A stretch of 32,687 nucleotides of DNA from Micromonosporaceae bacterium (GCA_007130245.1 SLSW01000209.1:1-32687); one strand, 5' to 3'; shown: positions 17,803 through 24,711, counted from the first letter of the stretch. Numbers and translations are program-made. The notes: a model not told the origin generated them from the letters alone.

Positions 17803-17822
17803 CTGTCCACAGGCTATCCACA
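17803..17822 (+). promoter_or_regulatory. Tandem DnaA-box-like sequence pair, 11-bp phase
   Basis: CTGTCCACA (17803-17811) and CTATCCACA (17814-17822) each fit the degenerate actinobacterial DnaA box (T/C)T(G/A/C)TCCACA. They are repeated exactly 11 bp apart within the larger direct repeat GGCT(G/A)TCCACA. They sit about 55 nt before the XRE-GNAT start. They are not an origin, since there is no dnaA/dnaN or box cluster. They could titrate DnaA, place the promoter under DnaA, or be a chance 11-bp duplication. Confidence 0.35.
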
Positions 17823-17874
17823 GCTCAGCCATGGCACTTGCCGCAGACCGGCAGAATGTCCAGACTCGCCAGTC

Positions 17875-18734
17875 ATGACCATGCCAGCCGTTGCCCTGGA
17901 CCTCAGAGCGATCCTGCGTGCGCTACGCCGACGGGCCGACCTCAGCCAGCGTGAGCTGGCCGAGCGCTCCGGTGTGCCCGCGAGCACCATCGGTCGCATC
18001 GAGTCCGGGCAGTGCCATGACCCGCGGCTGCGGACCGTGGAGCGTTTGGTGTCCGCAGCCGGAGGCAGCCTCCTCATCAGCGAAGACCGCAAGACGCCGC
18101 CACCACCGGCGCACCCCAGCGAAGGGCTGGTCGACGAGGCGGGCCGCAGCTACCCCGCCCACCTCGACGTGCGCCGGGTCGCCGGGGCCCACGACTGGTG
18201 GGGCGCATGGTGGGCGAACTGGTACGACCTGCCCCGCCATCGCTGGCCACGCGATGCGCCCGAATATACCTACGACCTGGACCGCGGTAGGCGGGACCGG
18301 CGGCGAGAACGCCAGGCGCAGGCCGCGATGGTGAGCAGCCTGCGGATCACGCCCGCCGAACCGGACGACGCGCCGGACAACGTGTGGCGGTGGCTGGCCA
18401 CCGACGACACCGGCCAGGTCGTGGCCCGGTTGGGCGGGTTCGTGCAGCATCGCGAGGGCACCTGCGAACGCGAGTTCGTGCTCTGCGACATCGAGGTCGC
18501 CCCGGCCTGGCAGCGGTGCGGCCTCGGACAGCGGATGGTCGACACCCTGCAGGACCGCATGATCACGGCCGGGGTGCCGACCGCGCGAGTGCGATCAGCC
18601 CGTCCCGGGCTGGGTACGAGTTCTTCCGCGCATGCGGGTTCCGCATCGGCCGGCCACCGCAGCCGCAGTGGCTCGTCATACCGGCCGCCATACCCGCGGA
18701 CGTCAAGAAGCGATGGCGCGCGCGGCGCTGGTGA
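17875..18734 (+). pseudogene. XRE-family HTH / GNAT acetyltransferase fusion, frameshifted near 18591
   Basis: Residues about 8-68 are an XRE helix-turn-helix (LSQRELAERSGVPASTIGRIESG). A Trp-rich linker (WWGAWWANWYDLP) leads into a GNAT domain from about residue 155, with the acetyl-CoA loop EVAPAWQRCGLGQRMV. In the starting frame the sequence turns to low-complexity after GVPTARV and runs on antisense to mqnB and the MFS gene as a false 641-residue ORF. The genuine end is in another frame: ISPSRAGYEFFRACGFRIG, closing ..KKRWRARRW at TGA 18732-18734. The span is 3n+2 bases, so insertion of one base near 18591 restores a 286-residue protein. Either the gene has lost a base or the assembly has. 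Its 3' end overlaps the convergent mqnB by 32 nt. If active it would be a DNA-binding protein with an acetyltransferase-like sensor domain, and it is a candidate regulator of the divergent propeller operon. Confidence 0.75.
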
Positions 18735-19347
18735 GCGCGGCCAGCGCGTCGCGGATGCGCCAGGCCGCCCGATCGCGGGGGCCGACCAGATTCGACACGG
18801 TGCGCAGCTCCGCGAAGGCCACGCCGGCGCCGGCCGCCGCACAGGCCACGCCGTACCCCTCCATCGCCTCGGCCACCGCGTGCGGATGGGCCGCGGCCAG
18901 CGCCTGCACACGCCCCGCGGTGCCGGTGACGGTGGAGACCGTCAACACCTCCCCGACCACCGCGTCGGGCAGCGCCTCAACGAGGCCGGCCAGCACCGCG
19001 CTGTCGGCGGCCCGGGCCCGCTCGCCGAAGCCGAGCTGGTCCAGCGGCAGGAATCCTTCCGGGGACTCGGCCCCGAGATCGGCCTGCACGCTGCGGTTGG
19101 CGAGCACAAGCGCGCCGACCGCGGCGCGTCCGGGGAAGCCGCCGGCTATGCCGGCGGAAATCACGGTGCGGTACGGCCGGCCCGCGCTCTCGGCAAGCGT
19201 GAGCAGGCGCGCGGTGCCGGCCGCGGCCGCGGCCGGTCCTACCCCGACCTCGGCGACGGTCACCCCCGGCTGACCGGCTGGCAACCCGGCGAGCACCGCG
19301 TCGCGTTCGGCCGCGACCGCCGTGGCAATCAGCATGGGGCCGTTCAC
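18703..19347 (-). CDS. mqnB: Futalosine hydrolase MqnB
   Basis: A 214-residue enzyme that removes hypoxanthine from futalosine to give dehypoxanthine futalosine in the alternative menaquinone pathway. It has the nucleoside phosphorylase/MTA-nucleosidase fold. N-terminal MLIATAVAAERDAVL, the Gly-rich VGVGPAAAAAGTARLL, GIAGGFPGRA, and the substrate-binding Met-Glu in AEAMEGYGVACAA are visible. The start is GTG 19347, which overlaps the MFS stop as GTGA and has GGGAG 7-8 nt upstream. ATG 19335 would remove four residues and also fits the family. Translation is probably coupled to the upstream MFS gene. Its tail overlaps the convergent XRE-GNAT gene. It is normally found near mqnD in actinobacteria (established knowledge, from memory). 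Confidence 0.92.
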   Translation of the reverse strand: MNGPMLIATAVAAERDAVLAGLPAGQPGVTVAEVGVGPAAAAAGTARLLTLAESAGRPYRTVISAGIAGGFPGRAAVGALVLANRSVQADLGAESPEGFLPLDQLGFGERARAADSAVLAGLVEALPDAVVGEVLTVSTVTGTAGRVQALAAAHPHAVAEAMEGYGVACAAAGAGVAFAELRTVSNLVGPRDRAAWRIRDALAALTSAARAIAS

Positions 19348-20801
19348 TGGTGCGCTCCCGGACCAGGCGACGGCCGGTTCGACGATCGATCCGACCACCG
19401 GTCCGACCGTCCCGTGTCGGCGACGCCGGGTTCCGGGCGACCGGCCAGCCGGTCACGGTGCGACAGGAACGCGACCAGCACCGTTCGTCCGGCGGCCAGC
19501 GCCAGCAGGCCGGCGGCGACGCCGATGCCGAACCGGCCCGGCATCGGGATCAGCCCCAGCGCGCTGCCGGTCACGAACGCGAGCATCAGCACCGTCTCCG
19601 AGTGGGCGAACGCGGTGGTCCGCATGCGCTCAGCGATGCGTTCCTGGATGGCGGAGTCCACCGAGAGCTTGGCCAGCCCGCTGGACACCGCCGCGACCAG
19701 GCACAGCAGCGCCGTCATCGCCAGCGTGAACTGGAAGATGGTCACCACCGCCAGGGCCGTGACCACCAACAGCCCGACGGCCTGTACGGCGATCGGGTAG
19801 TGGATGCGCAGCCGGCTGCCGGCGGCCACCGCCAGGAACGTGCCGAAGACCAGTGATCCGCTGATCAACCCGATCGCGGTGCCCTCGCCGAGTTCCCTCC
19901 CGACGAACGTGTGGGGCAGCTGCCCCGGCTCCCGGATCGTGAACGCGAGGAAGATCAGCAGGAACCCGTACAGCGCGCGGTGGATGGTGCCGCCGACCAG
20001 CGCGGATCTGACCAGCCGGCTGGCGGTCAGCACTCGCCGGTAATCGTGGGTCCAGCGCAGTACGGTGAGCCGCAGCAGCCGCGGCGGGGTCTCCGGGGGG
20101 TCGGCGTCGGCCCGGTCGGGCAGCCGCAGCGCGATCACCATGCCGATCAGGAAGATCACCGACGCGACACGCAGCGGCCACTGCGGGCCGAACCAGAACG
20201 CGGCCAGCCCGATCGGGAGCACGAGGGCGCCGGCGATGGTGCCGTAGACGCTGCCGCGGGCGTTGACCTGCGACAGCCCGAGGCTGGCCGGCAGCAGCCG
20301 CGGCACCGTGCCGGCGCGGGCCACGCCGTACGCGCGGGACAGCACCAGTACGCCGAATGCGGCCGGATACAGCGCGATGTTGTCGAGCTGGTCGGCGATC
20401 AACCAGGCCAGGAACGCCCGGCCCAGCATGGTGGTGGCCAGGGCGTAGCGGCGGCCGTGGCGCAGGTGGTCCAGCACCGGGCCGATCAGTGGCGCCAGCA
20501 CCGCGAACGGCACCATCGTCACCAGCAGGTACAGGGCCACGTTGGTGCGGGCCTCGTCCAGCGGCACCGCGAAGAAGATGGTGCCGGCCAGGCCCACCGC
20601 GACCAAAGTGTCGCCGGCGATGGAGGCGGCATGCATGTCCAGCAGCCGCATCATGCCGGTCTCGCCGCCGGCCACCCGGGAGCGGACCCGGCCGCCGCCG
20701 CGGCGCAGTCGGCGACCACCGGCGGTAGCGCGCCGGGCAGCGCCGCGGGTCCCGCGCGCCACGGTGCCGGCCGCGCGGCCGAGCACGTTCCGGACCGCCA
20801 T
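19344..20801 (-). CDS. MFS transporter in the menaquinone locus
   Basis: A 485-residue integral membrane protein. A basic cytoplasmic N-terminus of about 55 residues (ARGTRGAARRATAGGRRLRRGGG) precedes about 12 hydrophobic segments (TLVAVGLAGTIFFAVPL, LYLLVTMVPFAVLAPLIGPVL, and so on). The charged loop DHLRHGRRYAL follows the second to third helix as in the major facilitator superfamily. The C-terminus is Ser/Arg-rich and hydrophilic. The ATG start has AAGGA 7 nt upstream. It overlaps mqnB by GTGA, so both are one transcription unit. This MFS family is regularly beside mqnB and DUF3027 in actinomycetes. Its substrate is unknown, and a link to menaquinone precursors is only suggested by position. 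It is divergent from DUF3027 across 67 bp. Confidence 0.9.
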   Translation of the reverse strand: MAVRNVLGRAAGTVARGTRGAARRATAGGRRLRRGGGRVRSRVAGGETGMMRLLDMHAASIAGDTLVAVGLAGTIFFAVPLDEARTNVALYLLVTMVPFAVLAPLIGPVLDHLRHGRRYALATTMLGRAFLAWLIADQLDNIALYPAAFGVLVLSRAYGVARAGTVPRLLPASLGLSQVNARGSVYGTIAGALVLPIGLAAFWFGPQWPLRVASVIFLIGMVIALRLPDRADADPPETPPRLLRLTVLRWTHDYRRVLTASRLVRSALVGGTIHRALYGFLLIFLAFTIREPGQLPHTFVGRELGEGTAIGLISGSLVFGTFLAVAAGSRLRIHYPIAVQAVGLLVVTALAVVTIFQFTLAMTALLCLVAAVSSGLAKLSVDSAIQERIAERMRTTAFAHSETVLMLAFVTGSALGLIPMPGRFGIGVAAGLLALAAGRTVLVAFLSHRDRLAGRPEPGVADTGRSDRWSDRSSNRPSPGPGAHQ

Positions 20802-20868
20802 GCACCCATCCTTTCGTACCGCTTCGCCCCTGTCTCATCGCTGCCGGCGGTGGTGCGAGAATGGCCGT

Positions 20869-21735
20869 ATGACCAGGACCAGCACCGCTGACGGTGGGGC
20901 CGTCGGTGCCGGCGGGACCGGTAAGCGGACCCGTAGTGCCCGCCTGGACCCGATCTGTGCCGAGCCGGTCGCGGTCGATCTGGCACGTGCGGCGATCAGC
21001 GAGGTGGAGCCGGAGCACGTGGGCGAGTACCGGGGTGCGGTGGCGGAGGCGGACCGGGTGGTGACGCACCTGTTCGACTGCCTGCTGCCGGGCTACCGTG
21101 GCTGGCGCTGGGCGGTGACCGTCGCCCGCGCGCCGCGCAGCCGCAAGGTCACGATCAACGAGACCGTGCTGTTGCCCGGCCCGGACGCGCTGGTCGCGCC
21201 GGAGTGGGTGCCCTGGGATGAGCGTCTCAAGCCGGGCGACCTCGGCGTCGGGGACCTGCTTCCTACCCCGGCCGACGACGAACGACTGGTGCCCGGCTAC
21301 GTGCTGTCGGACGACCCGGCGGTGGAGGAGGGCGCCTGGGAGCTCGGGCTGGGCCGGGCCCGGGTGATGTCGCGGCAGGGTCGCATCGAGGCCGCTCAGC
21401 GATGGTACGAATCCGACCACGGGCCGGAGGCGCCGATCGCCGCGTCTGCGCCGCGATCGGCCCGGTGCGGTTCCTGTGGCTTCTGGCTGCCGGTGGCAGG
21501 GTGGCTACGGCAGGCGTTCGGGGTGTGCGGCAACCTGTATGCCCCAGACGACGGTCGGGTTGTCAGTGTGGACCACGGGTGCGGCGCGCACTCGGAGGTG
21601 CTGCTGACCAAGGAGGCCGCGGTGGAGGAACTGCCGACGGTCTACGACGACACCGAGGTGGAGATGGTTTCCGTCAGCCGGGCGCACGGCTCGGTGGAGG
21701 ACACCGACGCCGCCGAGCCGTACGGTCACGGTTGA
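20869..21735 (+). CDS. DUF3027 domain protein
   Basis: A 288-residue actinobacterium-specific protein of unknown function. It begins ..RSARLDPICAEPVAVDLARAA. The conserved family body includes WRWAVTVARAPRSRKVTINE, LLPGPDALVAPEWVPWDER, LGVGDLLPT and SRQGRIEAAQRWYESDHGP. A C-terminal cysteine-rich part (RCGSCGFWLPVAG, GVCGNLYAPDDG, DHGCGAHSE) has four or more Cys in a CxxC..C..C pattern, suggesting a structural metal site. The ATG at 20869 is chosen by alignment to the family and distance from the divergent MFS promoter. The longer ORF-track start (20542) lies inside the MFS gene. It ends overlapping the convergent DUF2530 gene by 10 nt. It belongs to the conserved neighbourhood csp/mqn/MFS/DUF3027. 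Confidence 0.88.
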   Translation: MTRTSTADGGAVGAGGTGKRTRSARLDPICAEPVAVDLARAAISEVEPEHVGEYRGAVAEADRVVTHLFDCLLPGYRGWRWAVTVARAPRSRKVTINETVLLPGPDALVAPEWVPWDERLKPGDLGVGDLLPTPADDERLVPGYVLSDDPAVEEGAWELGLGRARVMSRQGRIEAAQRWYESDHGPEAPIAASAPRSARCGSCGFWLPVAGWLRQAFGVCGNLYAPDDGRVVSVDHGCGAHSEVLLTKEAAVEELPTVYDDTEVEMVSVSRAHGSVEDTDAAEPYGHG

Positions 21736-21956
21736 CCGGACCGTCGCTGATGGCGGCGACGGTCGCGCAGCACCATGACGGCGGTTGCCGGGATGCCGAG
21801 CAGGAAACCGGCCAGGCAGATCCACAGCCAGTCGGTGGGCGCGTCCGCGATCAGCAGCACGAGCCCTGCCACTGCCCACAGCAGCGTTCCGACCAGGATG
21901 AACGGCACCATCGGCGGATCCATGGGCGTTGGTGGTGATCGGTGCGGGTCGGGCAC
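21726..21956 (-). CDS. DUF2530 small membrane protein
   Basis: A 76-residue protein with two predicted transmembrane helices (VPFILVGTLLWAVAGLVLLIA and WLWICLAGFLLGIPATAVMVL). They are flanked by a Pro-rich N-terminus with the family motif PMDPPMVPF and a basic C-terminus (RDRRRHQRR). The pattern matches DUF2530, an actinobacterial family of unknown function. The start is GTG 21956 with no obvious Shine-Dalgarno. ATG 21923 (MDPPMVPF) is an alternative. It is convergent with DUF3027, overlapping it by 10 nt, and divergent from the MarR gene. Confidence 0.82.
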   Translation of the reverse strand: MPDPHRSPPTPMDPPMVPFILVGTLLWAVAGLVLLIADAPTDWLWICLAGFLLGIPATAVMVLRDRRRHQRRSGQP

Positions 21957-22041
21957 GGTGACAGGGTACGGGTAGGTCGCGTCTTACGGTTGTGGGTACC
22001 CTGCTTCCACACGCTGGTGACGGCGGTCATATTAGGTGGTT

Positions 22042-22069
22042 GTTAGCCGGGCTTATTAGTTAAGCTAAC
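22042..22069 (+). promoter_or_regulatory. AT-rich dyad and probable promoter of the MarR/MFS pair
   Basis: The 40-bp AT-rich island stands out from its GC-rich surroundings. It contains GTTAGC (22042-22047) inverted as GCTAAC (22064-22069). Within this, TTAGTTAAGCTAA (22056-22068) is a smaller dyad, TTAG-N5-CTAA. A plausible -35 TTGTTA (22040-22045) and -10 TAAGCT (22061-22066) overlap the dyads; the 15-bp spacer is short. The -10 would place transcription start at or next to GTG 22074, giving a leaderless message. This arrangement suits autorepression by the MarR protein. Confidence 0.5.
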
Positions 22070-22073
22070 GAGT

Positions 22074-22523
22074 GTGACGGAGCGGACGGTGATGGCGGAG
22101 CGCTTGACAGCGGTGCAGCTCGCAGTGTTGCTGCGCGACGCTATTACCCGGCTCAACCGGCGCGTCCGCCAGACTCGACCGGTCGGTGACCTCACAGCCA
22201 CCCAGCTGTCCGCGCTGGCCAGTCTCGAGCTCGCCGGGGCGATGACACCCCGCGAACTCGCCGAGATCGAGCGGGTCCGGCCCCCGACGATGACCAAGAT
22301 CGTGTCGAAGCTGGAAGAGCGCGATCTGGTGCAGCGCACTCCGCACCCGACCGATGGCCGCCAGGTGATCCTGGCGGCTACGCCGCAGGGTCGCGGGGTG
22401 CTGGCGAAGTTCGAGCGGGCCCGCGAGGAGTGGCTAGCCCAGCGGTTGGCTGAGTTGACCGCCGAGGAGCGCGAGGTTCTGCGGCACGCGGCGGAGATCC
22501 TCCGCCAGGTTGCGCGCGCCTGA
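22074..22523 (+). CDS. MarR-family transcriptional regulator
   Basis: A 149-residue dimeric winged-helix DNA-binding protein. The helical N-terminus (AVLLRDAITRLNRRVRQ) and the wHTH (LTATQLSALASLELAGAMTPRELAEIERVRPPTMTKIVSKLEERDLVQRTPHPTDGRQV split over about 45-105) are typical. The wing includes the Asp-x-Arg of TDGRQVILAATPQG. C-terminal dimerisation helices follow. The start is GTG 22074 if the message is leaderless, as the -10-like element suggests. ATG 22092 with GGAG 9 nt upstream is the alternative and would lose six residues. The MFS gene follows 126 nt downstream on the same strand, the classic repressor-efflux pump arrangement. Confidence 0.93.
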   Translation: MTERTVMAERLTAVQLAVLLRDAITRLNRRVRQTRPVGDLTATQLSALASLELAGAMTPRELAEIERVRPPTMTKIVSKLEERDLVQRTPHPTDGRQVILAATPQGRGVLAKFERAREEWLAQRLAELTAEEREVLRHAAEILRQVARA

Positions 22524-22565
22524 GCGCGGGCGCGACCGCGCGTGACGTGGGCCGGTTCGTGCGGC

Positions 22566-22604
22566 CCGTGCCGGGTCGCGCGCCGTGCCGGGTCGTGCCG
22601 GTCC
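22566..22604. repeat. Short tandem repeat CCGTGCCGGGTCG between marR and MFS genes
   Basis: CCGTGCCGGGTCG occurs at 22566-22578 and 22583-22595 (17-nt period), followed by a partial third copy CGTGCCGGTCCG. It sits in the 126-nt gap between MarR and the transporter. No function is evident. It could form alternative pairings in the leader of the MFS gene or be a replication-slippage tract. Confidence 0.5.
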
Positions 22605-22649
22605 GTCCGCGATGGATGGCACCGACGACCCGAGGAGGCGGCTCCGGCA

Positions 22650-23939
22650 GTGCGAGCCCGGTTACACAGAACCTTCCAGTCCCTGACGATCCGCAACTAC
22701 CGGCTGTTCGCCACCGGCCAGCTGGTGAAGCTGATCGGCGTGTGGATGATGTTCATCGCCCAGGACTGGCTCGTGCTGCAACTGTCGGGCAACTCGGCCA
22801 CCGCGGTCGGGATCGTCGTCGCGCTGCAGTTCACCCCGGTGCTGCTGTTGACGCTCTTCGGTGGGGTGCTTGCCGACCGGTACGACAAGCGCAAGCTGCT
22901 GCTGGTGGCCAACACTGTGTTCGCCGCGCTGGCGGTGTTCATGGCGCTGCTGGTGCTGACCGGAGTCGTACAGCTCTGGCACGTGTTCGTCCTCGCCGCC
23001 GCCATGGGCACCGCCAACGCGATCGAGACGCCGGCCCGGCAGGCGTTCGTGTCCGAGCTGGTCGGCACCACCCTGCTGCCCAACGCGCTGTCGCTCAACG
23101 CCTCGGTGTTCAACTCCGCCCGCATCATCGGACCGGCCACCGCCGGTGTGGCCATCGCGGTGATCGGTCTCGGCCCCACCTTCCTGCTGGCCACCATGAT
23201 GGCCGTCTCGCCGATCGTCAGCCTGGCCCGGATGCGCTCGGCGGAGCTGCAGCGTGAGCTGCGCACCCGGGCCGAGCGGGGACGCACCCGGGTGGTTGAC
23301 GGCCTGCGGCACGTGTGGCAGCGCCCGGACCTGGTGCTGGCGATGTCGCTGGTCGCCGTGGTCGGCTTCGCCGGCTTCAACTACCAGGTGACCCTGCCGG
23401 TGCTGTCGAAGGTGGTCTTCGAGACCGGTGCCGCCTCGTTCGGGCTGCTGGCGGCGGCCCTGGCCACCGGCTCGCTGGCCGGGGCCCTGGCCGGATCGTG
23501 GCGGCGGGCGCAACCGTCGGCGCACGTGGTGATCGGTTCGGCCGTGGCCTTCGGCGTGTTCTCGATGGCCGTCGGGTTCTCCACCCCGTACTGGCTGGTG
23601 GCCACCCTGCTGCTGCCGACCGGCTTCTTCGCCATCTTCTTCGCGCAGGCGGCGAACCAGCGGGTGCAGCTGGGCTGCGACGCCTCCTTCCGGGGCCGGG
23701 TGATGGCGCTGTACGTGCTGGTGTTCCTCGGCACCACCCCGCTCGGGGCGCTGGCGGTGGGCTGGCTGTCGGAACAGTTCAGCGCCGCCACGGCGATCTG
23801 GCTCGGCGGGCTCGTCTCCCTGCTGGCCGGCGCCGTCGCGCTGGGATGGCAACTGCGGCGCCACGGCGAGCAGCTGCGGCTGCGACTGCGACCCACGCCG
23901 CGGTTGTACGTGGTGCGCGCGGCCGACGCCACCGGGTGA
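22650..23939 (+). CDS. MFS exporter (MFS_3 / EntS-like), MarR-linked
   Basis: A 429-residue membrane transporter. It opens with the MFS_3-type sequence FQSLTIRNYRLFATGQLVKLIGVWMM. Motif A in the loop after helix 2 reads GGVLADRYDKRKLL. About 12 hydrophobic helices follow, with the central cytoplasmic loop rich in Arg (LQRELRTRAERGRTR) and the conserved NASVFNSARIIGPATAG. The start is GTG 22650, with AGGAGG 11 nt upstream (slightly long spacing). The longer ORF-track start at 22542 lacks family similarity in its first 36 codons. Probably a drug or metabolite exporter repressed by the MarR protein until a ligand binds; the substrate is unknown. Confidence 0.92.
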   Translation: MRARLHRTFQSLTIRNYRLFATGQLVKLIGVWMMFIAQDWLVLQLSGNSATAVGIVVALQFTPVLLLTLFGGVLADRYDKRKLLLVANTVFAALAVFMALLVLTGVVQLWHVFVLAAAMGTANAIETPARQAFVSELVGTTLLPNALSLNASVFNSARIIGPATAGVAIAVIGLGPTFLLATMMAVSPIVSLARMRSAELQRELRTRAERGRTRVVDGLRHVWQRPDLVLAMSLVAVVGFAGFNYQVTLPVLSKVVFETGAASFGLLAAALATGSLAGALAGSWRRAQPSAHVVIGSAVAFGVFSMAVGFSTPYWLVATLLLPTGFFAIFFAQAANQRVQLGCDASFRGRVMALYVLVFLGTTPLGALAVGWLSEQFSAATAIWLGGLVSLLAGAVALGWQLRRHGEQLRLRLRPTPRLYVVRAADATG

Positions 23940-23967
23940 TGTCACACTCCTGAGGTGTGGTCGCCGC

Positions 23968-24048
23968 ATGGACGTGGCGAGATTCCGGGAGGGCCTGGCG
24001 GTGGACTTCGCGGCACTGCGGTCCTGCGGCGGTAGCCTGGCGCGATGA
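23968..24048 (+). other. 26-codon ORF before thpR, possible relic of a maleylpyruvate-isomerase-like gene
   Basis: ATG 23968 opens a 26-codon frame (MDVARFREGLAVDFAALRS...) that stops at TGA 24046-24048, overlapping the thpR start as ATGA. GAGGTG lies about 10 nt upstream. The first 18 residues resemble the N-terminus of the mycothiol-dependent maleylpyruvate isomerase (MDMPI/DinB-like) family, which often begins M-D-x-x-R-F-R-x-x-L-A-x-D. It may be a remnant of such a gene after deletion, or a small upstream ORF coupling translation to thpR. The resemblance is from memory and the segment is short. Confidence 0.35.
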
Positions 24049-24644
24049 GGTTGTTCGTCGCGCTCTACCCGCCCGCCGACGCGCTCGACCATCTGGCCGA
24101 CGCGGTCGAGCAGCTGCGGCTGGGCAGGGCGGCGGCGGACGGCACCAACGTGCGGCTCACGGCGCGTCCGCTGTGGCACATCACGCTGGCGTTCCTGGGG
24201 GAGGTGCCGGCCGACCGGGCGCCGGTGGCAGGCGACGCGCTGCGGGAGGCGGTGACCCAGTGGAGCCAAGGCGCGGTCGGGCGGCCGGTGTTGCGGCTGG
24301 CCGGTGGTGGGCGGTTCGGGCGGCGCCGGTTCACGATTCTGTGGGTCGGCCTGGCCGGTGACGTCGAGGCGCTGACGTCGCTGGCCGGGGTGGTGCGCCG
24401 GCAGTTGAAACGTCACCGGGTGTCCTACGATCGCAAGCCGTTCCGACCGCACTTGACGTTCGCCCGCCCGGGTGATCGGTTGCCGGAGGCGGACCTGCAG
24501 GCGGACGTGGCGACCCTGGACCGGTACGAAGGGCCGGACTGGACGGTCGAGGCGCTGCACGTGGTGCGCAGCTACCAGGGCCCGAACCCGACGCACGAGA
24601 GCATCGTTACCGCCCCGCTCGTCCCCGACAGCCCGTCGATCTAG
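24045..24644 (+). CDS. thpR: RNA 2',3'-cyclic phosphodiesterase (2H phosphoesterase, LigT/ThpR)
   Basis: A 199-residue cytoplasmic enzyme of the 2H phosphoesterase superfamily, which hydrolyses RNA 2',3'-cyclic phosphates and can ligate 2'-5' ends. Both catalytic HxTx motifs are present: HITL in PLWHITLAFLGEV and HLTF in FRPHLTFARPG. The N-terminal MRLFVALYPP is typical. The ATG has no Shine-Dalgarno; a TAGCCT -10-like hexamer ends 6 nt before it, suggesting a leaderless message. A 26-codon ORF overlaps the start by ATGA, so coupled translation is another option. The stop codon TAG lies inside the left arm of the large hairpin at 24635-24696. Physiological substrate is unknown in actinobacteria. 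Confidence 0.93.
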   Translation: MRLFVALYPPADALDHLADAVEQLRLGRAAADGTNVRLTARPLWHITLAFLGEVPADRAPVAGDALREAVTQWSQGAVGRPVLRLAGGGRFGRRRFTILWVGLAGDVEALTSLAGVVRRQLKRHRVSYDRKPFRPHLTFARPGDRLPEADLQADVATLDRYEGPDWTVEALHVVRSYQGPNPTHESIVTAPLVPDSPSI

Positions 24645-24696
24645 GGATAATTCACGTAGTTGGAGATCCAACCACGTGAATTATCCCTAGATCGAC
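24635..24696. terminator. 30-bp near-perfect hairpin between convergent thpR and aldo/keto reductase genes
   Basis: Two 30-nt arms (24635-24664 and 24667-24696) surround a two-base centre, with one A-C mismatch (24658/24673). The core of the arm is TAGGGATAATTCACGT. It is AT-richer than its surroundings and contains the stop codon of thpR. It lies midway between convergent genes, so a bidirectional terminator is the natural reading. There is no run of T on either side, and the length and perfection exceed an ordinary terminator. A small palindromic mobile or repeat element that has taken on the terminator role is possible. Confidence 0.75.
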
Positions 24697-24711
24697 CGGA
24701 GGTGGGGCGGT

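Larger units (their letters stand above)
17525..17874. promoter_or_regulatory. 350-bp divergent intergenic region with repeated GGAGCNGCTCC palindromes
   Basis: No convincing gene lies here; the ORFs offered are extensions of neighbours. The region separates propeller gene D (minus) from the XRE-GNAT gene (plus). It holds three copies of an 11-nt palindrome: GGAGCTGCTCG (17614-17624, one mismatch), GGAGCAGCTCC (17702-17712, perfect) and GGAGCAGCTCT (17757-17767, one mismatch). A stem CAGCTCC-CATA-GGAGCTG (17706-17723) overlaps the second copy. The first copy also pairs with the second (GGGAGCTGCTC against GAGCAGCTCCC). Spacing of copies two and three is 55 nt. They are candidate operators for the adjacent XRE-type regulator; this is inference from position and symmetry only. 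Confidence 0.45.

Noticed and set aside
18735-19800. Extension of the XRE-GNAT ORF to 641 residues
   Set aside because: After the frameshift the frame runs antisense through mqnB and MFS; the true GNAT C-terminus ends at 18734 in another frame.
19630-21420. 596-residue minus-strand ORF
   Set aside because: Shadow of the MFS and DUF3027 genes with skewed composition and no domain.
24641-24650. TAGGGATAA as part of a homing-endonuclease (I-SceI-like) site
   Set aside because: Only the first 9 bases agree; the remainder of the 18-bp site is absent and the sequence is explained by the hairpin arm.
22662-24671. 669-residue minus-strand ORF
   Set aside because: Antisense to the MFS and thpR genes; His/Gln/Arg-rich shadow.
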